Source of the DNA: Nanobdellota archaeon
GTDB lineage: Archaea; Nanobdellota; Nanobdellia; Pacearchaeales; GW2011-AR1
Direction of reading: 5' to 3'
Assembly: GCA_018815925.1 (NCBI GenBank)
Contig: JAHIWS010000020.1
Coordinates: 1-64,000, forward strand
Length of the DNA: 64,000 bases
Each line of letters opens with the position of its first letter. The first letter of the stretch is position 1. Shown here piece after piece: positions 58,026 through 64,000 of the stretch. The notes beneath the pieces are model-generated. The model saw only the letters and a program-made list of their open reading frames with translations, did no database searches and was not told where the DNA came from. The position numbers were made by a program, and so were the translations under genes.

Positions 58026-58391
58026 TTACCTCCCCGATTCTCTTTCTACTTTAGCCATCTTTTCTAAATAACTATTATATTTAGGGTTAGAAGGCAAAAT
58101 AATATTAAAATCCCCTAACCATTCTTTATATGGTATCCTCTCACTTAAAAATTCAAGAGCACTATCCACTAAATAAGTTTCTTGTATGTCAGGCAAAACA
58201 TTTCCATCATCCCTATTTATGTAAGAGAATTTAACAAAAAGATGTTTTTGATTTGTTCTATCTTTTCCAATATAAAGATAATCCTCCACATACACATTTC
58301 CCGTAAGATGGTCTTTCTTTCCCACTTTAACTTTTTTCCTAACATAATTTTTTAATTCATCTAAATTATTAATTTTAGTGACCATCTTCAA
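58026..58391 (-). CDS. Hypothetical protein
   Basis: 121-aa ORF. Confidence 0.55.
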   Translation of the reverse strand: MKMVTKINNLDELKNYVRKKVKVGKKDHLTGNVYVEDYLYIGKDRTNQKHLFVKFSYINRDDGNVLPDIQETYLVDSALEFLSERIPYKEWLGDFNIILPSNPKYNSYLEKMAKVERESGR

Positions 58392-58563
58392 ATACTTCTA
58401 AATTATAATTTATTTGAGGATTCTTGTCTTTTTGTTTTTTTATAGAATCCCTTGCTCTTTTTTGATTATTTCTAAAATCTTTCATAGCTTTTTCTTCTCT
58501 ATCTGCTTCTTCAAAACTAGGGTAAGTTATTCTAAAATTATAGATGTTTTCATCCATTTTCAC
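58375..58563 (-). CDS. Small hypothetical protein
   Basis: 62-aa ORF with overlapping ends. Confidence 0.4.
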   Translation of the reverse strand: MKMDENIYNFRITYPSFEEADREEKAMKDFRNNQKRARDSIKKQKDKNPQINYNLEVFEDGH

Positions 58564-59459
58564 TCACTTCCCCTATTCTTCTTTTTTTTTCTTCTTTTTA
58601 TTTTCCTATAAATTACCCAAATAATTATTAATAAAATAATAATTCCAATATACAAACCTGTGTTACTTTTTTGTATTAATCCTTTTTCAAGGGCTTCTTC
58701 ACTTGTATAAACTTTAAAAGGCAAATTTATGTTTTCTATTTGATCATTATTATCAAAGTCCTTGTAGGTTATTTTTGCTTTTAGCACAGGAGTTGTTGTT
58801 TTGTAAATAACATTAAATGTAGCAAAATCAGTATCATCTGCGTCAACACCCCCAATAAATATTTTACTTTTAGATAAAATTTCAAAACCTTGTGGGAAAA
58901 TTTCAACAGACATAGATTTAATTTCTCCAAGACCCTTGTTTATTATTTCAAGAGAGAGTTTTCCTTCTTGTTCAAGAATAGGCGTTTCAATACTTGCTCC
59001 TTTTGCTTCAGCAGCAAAATCAAGCTCTGTTTTAGCACTAACCCTTATTCCAAAACTTCCTGCTTTTTCATAATCATCATCATTATCATCTGCGTCTACA
59101 TAAGTAATAACATAAGGAATATTATAATCTCCTGGTTCAATATCTGTTGAAGCTTTTAGAGTAAAACTTGTTGAATCATCATCATCTTCATCAAGATCAT
59201 CTAATTCTTTTTCAGAACTTCCTATAACAGTAAATGGAAGTGAAATTGATGTGCCATCAGGAAGAACATGAACAAGAATAATCTGAACAGAAACCTCTTC
59301 AATATCAAAATTTTGATTATTTTCTACATCAATGTTTACACTACCTTGTTCTCCTGGATATATTGTAATGTAGTCTGCATCAACAACAAGGGCTGATGCA
59401 AAGCTTATGTTAATTAAGAAGATTAATGCTAAAAAAGGGATTATTGATTTAGAGTTCAT
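58560..59459 (-). CDS. Secreted membrane-anchored S-layer/NEW3-like protein
   Basis: Signal peptide, beta-rich repeats (YPGEQGSVNIDVENNQNFDIEEVSVQI), C-terminal TM. Confidence 0.65.
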   Translation of the reverse strand: MNSKSIIPFLALIFLINISFASALVVDADYITIYPGEQGSVNIDVENNQNFDIEEVSVQIILVHVLPDGTSISLPFTVIGSSEKELDDLDEDDDDSTSFTLKASTDIEPGDYNIPYVITYVDADDNDDDYEKAGSFGIRVSAKTELDFAAEAKGASIETPILEQEGKLSLEIINKGLGEIKSMSVEIFPQGFEILSKSKIFIGGVDADDTDFATFNVIYKTTTPVLKAKITYKDFDNNDQIENINLPFKVYTSEEALEKGLIQKSNTGLYIGIIILLIIIWVIYRKIKRRKKKKNRGSE

Positions 59460-59688
59460 TTTGTACTCTAATTATACTTGATTTAATTAGGTTGGTGATA
59501 TCAATAGTGATTTTTTCTAAATCTATTTTCTTTTCAGATTTAAACATATTAAAATCTACTTTCACATCTCCTTGATTTTCTAAAATAGGAATAATTAATC
59601 CATTAGAAGGGATTACGTAAGGTTCACTTTTACCCTTTTCTTTCACAGCATAAGTTAGATACTTTTCTTCCATTTTCTTAATTTCCAC
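59449..59688 (-). CDS. Small hypothetical protein
   Basis: 79-aa ORF overlapping the downstream gene. Confidence 0.5.
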   Translation of the reverse strand: MEIKKMEEKYLTYAVKEKGKSEPYVIPSNGLIIPILENQGDVKVDFNMFKSEKKIDLEKITIDITNLIKSSIIRVQNEL

Positions 59689-59756
59689 ACAGAAATATCC
59701 TTTATAAATATTTCGATATTGTTACTACAGAATGATTACAACAATTGGGTTTAATT

Positions 59757-60497
59757 TCAATCCTTAAGAATACATTCTGGAAGTTTCACTTTTTTCCATT
59801 TTCCATTTGTCTTTTTTTCCAAACTTTCTATTTTTCCATCTCTTAAAGAATAGAGTGTTTTAGCATATGTTTTTGCAATTTCAGGATCATGGGTAACAAT
59901 AATGATTGTCCTTCCTTTTTTATTTAAATCTGTTAAAAAACCCATTACTCTTTCACCTGTTTTTGTATCAAGATTTCCTGTTGGTTCGTCTGCTAAAAGG
60001 ATATCTGGTTTATTTGCTAAAGATCTTGCAATAGCAACTCTTTGTTGTTGTCCTCCAGAAAGTTGATTAGGGTAATGGTTCATTCTATCTTCTAATTCCA
60101 TTGATTTCAGAAGTTTTTCTGCTCTTTCCTCCCGATATTCTTTATCTTCATTTTGAAATAACATAGGGAGCATAACATTTTCTTTAGCTGTTAAATTAGG
60201 AATAAGATTAAACTGCTGAAATATAAACCCTATTTTTTTACCCCTAAGTTGGGCAAGTTCTGATTCTTCTAAATTTTCTATGTTTTTTCCTTTAAGATAA
60301 ATATCCCCTTTTGTTGTTAAGTCAAGACTTCCTGTTAAATTCATAGCAGTACTTTTTCCACTTCCAGAAGGCCCCATTATTGCAACAAAATCCCCTTCTT
60401 GTATAGAAATATCAACACAATCAAGAGCTTTAACAAGAGATTCCCCCATTTCATAATATTTTGCAGCTTGTTTTAATTTTATTATTAGAGGTTTCAT
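59757..60497 (-). CDS. MacB/LolD-type ABC transporter ATPase
   Basis: GPSGSGKSTAMN, LSGGQQQRVAIARSLA, LLADEPTGNLD. Confidence 0.95.
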   Translation of the reverse strand: MKPLIIKLKQAAKYYEMGESLVKALDCVDISIQEGDFVAIMGPSGSGKSTAMNLTGSLDLTTKGDIYLKGKNIENLEESELAQLRGKKIGFIFQQFNLIPNLTAKENVMLPMLFQNEDKEYREERAEKLLKSMELEDRMNHYPNQLSGGQQQRVAIARSLANKPDILLADEPTGNLDTKTGERVMGFLTDLNKKGRTIIIVTHDPEIAKTYAKTLYSLRDGKIESLEKKTNGKWKKVKLPECILKD

Positions 60498-61009
60498 TTT
60501 TTAATTTTGAATCTCGAAGCATAAGAATTTAATTGAGGGTTTGGATTTTCAGTAATTATAGATGTAAAAAAACCTCTTATGGTATTATTTGCAAAACCAA
60601 AATCAAGTTTAAGTATAGGGTTTTTTCCTAGTCTCAATCTTGAAATATTAAATCTTCCTTGAATAGGTTCTCTTAAATTTAGTTCTTTTCTAAATTTTTC
60701 ATATATATCAATAATTCTTATTCTTCCTTCTAATAGGGTTTGCCTAAGAGTTTCAAGGTTTAAATCTCCTAATAAATTTTCATTAACCAAATTTTCCGCT
60801 ATTGAATATCCTGCTTGCACTATACAAAGGTCTATTCCTCTTGGAGTAACATAGTGTGGTTGAATATGTCTTCTTGCAACAACAGGTTCATTAGGATTAA
60901 AATTAAAAACCCACTCTTTTTTATCATAGTCTATACTAGTAAGAGTCATAAATTCCGGAAGGTATACTTTTTCTCTAAGAAATTCAATTGTGTTCATTTT
61001 ATTTTCCAT
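60494..61009 (-). CDS. Conserved hypothetical protein
   Basis: 171-aa ORF overlapping the ATPase gene. Confidence 0.6.
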   Translation of the reverse strand: MENKMNTIEFLREKVYLPEFMTLTSIDYDKKEWVFNFNPNEPVVARRHIQPHYVTPRGIDLCIVQAGYSIAENLVNENLLGDLNLETLRQTLLEGRIRIIDIYEKFRKELNLREPIQGRFNISRLRLGKNPILKLDFGFANNTIRGFFTSIITENPNPQLNSYASRFKIKK

Positions 61010-61059
61010 ATATTTTTCTCAATCACAAGCTTTATAAATCTTCTTAATGCAATATTAAT

Positions 61060-61257
61060 ATGATAATTCCAGTGAGATGTATGTCGTGCGGAAAACCCAT
61101 TGGACACTTGTGGGGAGATTTTAAAAAAAGAGTATCAGAAGGAGAATCTGAAAAAAAAGTATTAGATGAACTGGGGTTAGAGAGATTCTGCTGTAGATCA
61201 ATGTTCCTAGGACAAGAAGATTTTATAGAATTAATTGGAAAGTTTAAAAAGAGTTAA
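61060..61257 (+). CDS. rpoN: RNA polymerase subunit N (Rpb10)
   Basis: MIIPVRCMSCGKPIGHLW…LGLERFCCRSMFLG. Confidence 0.96.
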   Translation: MIIPVRCMSCGKPIGHLWGDFKKRVSEGESEKKVLDELGLERFCCRSMFLGQEDFIELIGKFKKS

Positions 61258-61518
61258 TCATTTCATTTTCCACCTGCTTTTATATCCACAATTTTCACAT
61301 TCAACTGATTTTATTTTACTCTTTATTTTTATTTTAGGGTTTTGATAAGGTGTAAAACATTTTTTACAAAAAAGTTTTCTTTTTTTTCCTAGTTTAATAT
61401 TGTAAGACATAGCCAACCTCTTAATTTTCTTAATCTCCTTGGTTTTTTTGTTTTTTAAATGATTGAAAAATTCTTTAATTTGTTGTTCTGCTTTTGTTTT
61501 TGATATTTTTTTTTTCAT
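61258..61518 (-). CDS. rnp4: RNase P protein component 4 (Rpp21/Rpr2)
   Basis: KLFCKKCFTPY…VECENCGYKSRW. Confidence 0.8.
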   Translation of the reverse strand: MKKKISKTKAEQQIKEFFNHLKNKKTKEIKKIKRLAMSYNIKLGKKRKLFCKKCFTPYQNPKIKIKSKIKSVECENCGYKSRWKMK

Positions 61519-61570
61519 AAAACAATTAAGAAAGTAATCTTTAAAAACCCTTAAAACAACATACTTTTGA

Positions 61571-61680
61571 AGACGGCCATAATAGGTTGGAAATACCTGT
61601 TACCATTCCGAACACAGAAGTTAAGCTTCCTATGCTGTTTGTTTTAGTGGCCGATAAGCTGCGAAGCATCAGTGCTGTCT
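61571..61680 (+). rRNA. rrf: 5S rRNA
   Basis: AGACGGCCATAATAGG…CCATTCCGAACACAGAAGTTAAGC…AGTGCTGTCT. Confidence 0.9.
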
Positions 61681-62645
61681 TCTTTAATTTTCTTTTTTAT
61701 TTCATCAGTTGTGGTGGTTGCTGTTCCTTGTTTTTCAACAACAACACCAGATGCATAATTTGCTATTTTAATTGCTTCAGACATACTTAAACCAGAAGCT
61801 AAACTTAAAGCTAAAGTAGCAGCAAAAGTATCTCCTGCTCCTGTAACATCTCTTACTTGCCTAGCTTTGGTTTCAATCATTACAGATTTTTCTTTTTCAT
61901 ATTTAAATACACCATCTTTTCCCAGGGTTATTATGGCATATTTTGAATTTACTCTTTCACAAAGTTTTCTACCCATTTCTTCAAGAACATCTTTTTTATT
62001 TTCATATTTTATCCCAGTCATTTGAAATGCTTCTTTTTTGTTAGGACGTATTATGGTGCAATCTTTAAAATAATGTAAATTTTGAGGTTTTGAATCAACA
62101 AGGATAGGGATTTTTTTAGTGTTAGCAGACTTAATTATTTGTTGAGATAATTTATCATTAAAAAAACCTTTGTTATAATCAGAGAAAATAATAAAATCAC
62201 ATTTTTCTAAATTCTCTTCTATATTTTTTTGATATCTTAGGTCAATTTTTTTTCTATTTTTTTCACCATAATTTAATCTTGTTACTTGCTGACCATGTGC
62301 CATTATTCTTTGTTTTAGGAGAGTTTTATTTCCATTATAAACTGGTTTTAAGATTATTCCTTTTTCTTTACATAATTCTTTTATTTTTTCACCAGAATAA
62401 TCTTTTCCAAGAACACCATAGAGTTCGCATTTTCCTCCAAGTGAAACAATATTATTTGCTACATTTGCTGCTCCCCCCAGAGCATATGTTTCTTCATTTT
62501 CTTCAACATTTACATTTGGTGCAGCATGTTGCTCAGGATTTAATTTTTTTATTTCTCCCCAAGAAAATTTATCTAATATAAGATCCCCATACACTAAAAT
62601 ATTTTTGTCTTTGAAATTATCAAGAGCATCCACCAAATTTTTCAT
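61644..62645 (-). CDS. PfkB-type kinase, RfaE/HldE N-terminal-like
   Basis: GGAANVANNIVSLGG; VRDVTGAGDTFAATLAL. Confidence 0.85.
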   Translation of the reverse strand: MKNLVDALDNFKDKNILVYGDLILDKFSWGEIKKLNPEQHAAPNVNVEENEETYALGGAANVANNIVSLGGKCELYGVLGKDYSGEKIKELCKEKGIILKPVYNGNKTLLKQRIMAHGQQVTRLNYGEKNRKKIDLRYQKNIEENLEKCDFIIFSDYNKGFFNDKLSQQIIKSANTKKIPILVDSKPQNLHYFKDCTIIRPNKKEAFQMTGIKYENKKDVLEEMGRKLCERVNSKYAIITLGKDGVFKYEKEKSVMIETKARQVRDVTGAGDTFAATLALSLASGLSMSEAIKIANYASGVVVEKQGTATTTTDEIKKKIKEDSTDASQLIGH

Positions 62646-62756
62646 ATTTAACTTATTTAAGTTTGTTTTATAAGTGTTATGAAATAAGGATATCTATTTT
62701 TAAAGGTATAATGCGGAACTCAAATTAAAATTTGGTTGCTCATCTTTTTAGAAAGA

Positions 62757-62840
62757 TGCGGAAGAAAGGATTCGAACCTTCGCAGACACTAAGCCACAAG
62801 AGCCTTAATCTTGCCCGTTTGACCACTCCGGCACTTCCGC
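62757..62840 (-). tRNA. tRNA-Leu, anticodon read as AAG
   Basis: GCGGAAG/CUUCCGC acceptor; CAAGA-UUAAGGC-UCUUG anticodon arm; long variable arm. Confidence 0.9.
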
Positions 62841-62878
62841 ATATTCTTTACCTGTATTTCTAATATAAAAAGTTTGCT

Positions 62879-63151
62879 CTACAAAAAACTAAAAATTCCC
62901 TTTTGAAGAAGAAGCAAACCAAAAATAATAAAAACTAATTTTGGAATATTAAAAATCAATAAAAAAAGGAAAAGAATCCCCGATAAAATATCAACCCAAC
63001 TTCCAAAATCTTTTAGTAAACCTAGACTAGATTTAGAAATTAAAATTAATCCAAAAACAAGAAATATTTTATTTGGAAGATTTATTAAAGACCCGCTTAT
63101 TAAAATTAATCCAGCAATTATATCAAAAATGCCCAAAGCCTTAACCAACAT
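62879..63151 (-). CDS. Small multi-TM membrane protein
   Basis: Hydrophobic 90-aa ORF. Confidence 0.6.
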   Translation of the reverse strand: MLVKALGIFDIIAGLILISGSLINLPNKIFLVFGLILISKSSLGLLKDFGSWVDILSGILFLFLLIFNIPKLVFIIFGLLLLQKGIFSFL

Positions 63152-63185
63152 ATTTTTTAAACTAAAAACCTCTTTAAAAATATAT

Positions 63186-63316
63186 GCGCCTGTAACTCAG
63201 TCTGGATAGAGTGCTTCCCCCCTAAAGAGATGAATTTGTTCATTTACTTACACCAAATATTTAGTTGGGGTGTGGGGGAAAGGAAGAAGTCGTAGGTTCA
63301 AATCCTACCAGGCGCG
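63186..63316 (+). tRNA. Intron-containing tRNA, probably tRNA-Arg (CCT); predicted 56-nt intron 63225-63280
   Basis: GCGCCUG/CAGGCGC acceptor, GTAGG-TTCAAAT-CCTAC T-arm, CTTCC/GGAAG anticodon stem, bulge-helix-bulge-like TA|A – CCCC:GGGG – AA|A. Confidence 0.8.
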
Positions 63317-63369
63317 TTTTTTATTAATATAGAAAACCTTTAAAACAATCCTTTTATTTTATCTTTTAT

Positions 63370-63441
63370 GCGTGGGTAGGTCAATGGCTAGACTCTCTGC
63401 CTTCCAAGCAGATTATCCGGGTTCGAATCCCGGCCTGCGCA
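63370..63441 (+). tRNA. tRNA-Gly (TCC)
   Basis: TCTGC-CTTCCAA-GCAGA anticodon arm, CGGG-TTCGAAT-CCCG T-arm. Confidence 0.95.
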
Positions 63442-63505
63442 TACGACGTGAACTTTTTGTTCACGGAGTCATGGAGCCCTATTTCCGACCTGCATTTTAA
63501 ATAAA

Positions 63506-64000
63506 ATGGAAGAACAAGGAAAATCAGAAAAAAGAACATTTGAAAGTTTTCACAATAAGTATTACAAGCTGTTTTTACTAATTCCACTTTGCCTTATTGT
63601 TTTCTCTCTCCTTTATATGGGGATGTTTTATTCTAAAAATAATGATTTTATTTACAAAGATGTCTCTTTAACAGGAGGAACTTCTGCAACTATTTATGGA
63701 AAAATAAATACAGAAAATTTAGAACAAGAATTATCAAATAAACTAGATGATGTTGGGTTTAGAGAAGTTTATGATGTGGTAACAAGAGAACAAAAAGCAG
63801 TAATAATTGAGACAAAATCAGATATTGAAACCACTAAACAAGTTCTTGAAGAATACCTTGGTTATGAGCTTGATGGAGAAAACAGCAGCTTTGAATTTAC
63901 AGGTTCTGTTTTAAGTGAGAATTTTTATAACCAACTTTTAATAGCAATTTTAATTGCTTTTGTTTTTATGGGGGTGGTTGTTTTTATTATTTTTAGAACT
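63506..64000 (+). CDS. secF: SecF protein translocase subunit, 5' part, truncated by the window
   Basis: MEEQGKSEKRTFESFHNKYYKLFLLIPLCLIVFSLLYMG…DVSLTGGTSATIYG; not in the ORF track because no stop is present. Confidence 0.8.
   Translation, partial: MEEQGKSEKRTFESFHNKYYKLFLLIPLCLIVFSLLYMGMFYSKNNDFIYKDVSLTGGTSATIYGKINTENLEQELSNKLDDVGFREVYDVVTREQKAVIIETKSDIETTKQVLEEYLGYELDGENSSFEFTGSVLSENFYNQLLIAILIAFVFMGVVVFIIFRT

Noticed and set aside
63448-63464. GTGAAC-TTTTT-GTTCAC hairpin after tRNA-Gly
   Set aside because: A 6-bp stem is too weak to claim as a specific regulatory element; may be an ordinary terminator

Overview
AT-rich archaeal chromosome segment. Gene content suggests a DPANN-type archaeon (Woesearchaeota/Pacearchaeota-like; inferred from gene content only). 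The chromosomal backbone holds a split Hef (helicase plus ERCC4 nuclease), PolD DP2 and DP1, Orc1/Cdc6 with a candidate replication origin, the rpoD/rps11/rps4/rps13 cluster, rpl18e/rpl13/rps9, rpoF, rpl21e, rpoN, an Rpp21-like gene, TyrRS, a PurF-like gene, an M16 peptidase, dockerin-rich surface proteins, an FtsX/MacB-type ABC cluster, a 5S rRNA, four tRNAs (one with an intron, one with an A34 anticodon) and the start of secF at the window end. The main accessory feature is an integrated element of about 19.6 kb (about 13083-32700). It has inserted into a TctA/DUF112-like permease gene, and the two gene halves can be rejoined in frame at an ACAGGC core. The element carries a tyrosine recombinase, regulators, a prim-pol/RepA-type replication protein, small and large terminase genes, no recognisable capsid, portal or tail genes, and a seven-gene type III-like restriction-modification operon with extra components: a DUF365-like PUA-type protein, a stand-alone PD-(D/E)XK nuclease, a Cas4-like nuclease, an HhH-like protein and a DUF4238 protein. 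This looks like a satellite-type provirus carrying a defence cargo and is the best candidate for an undescribed system. All family assignments come from reading the sequence by eye. No database search was run.
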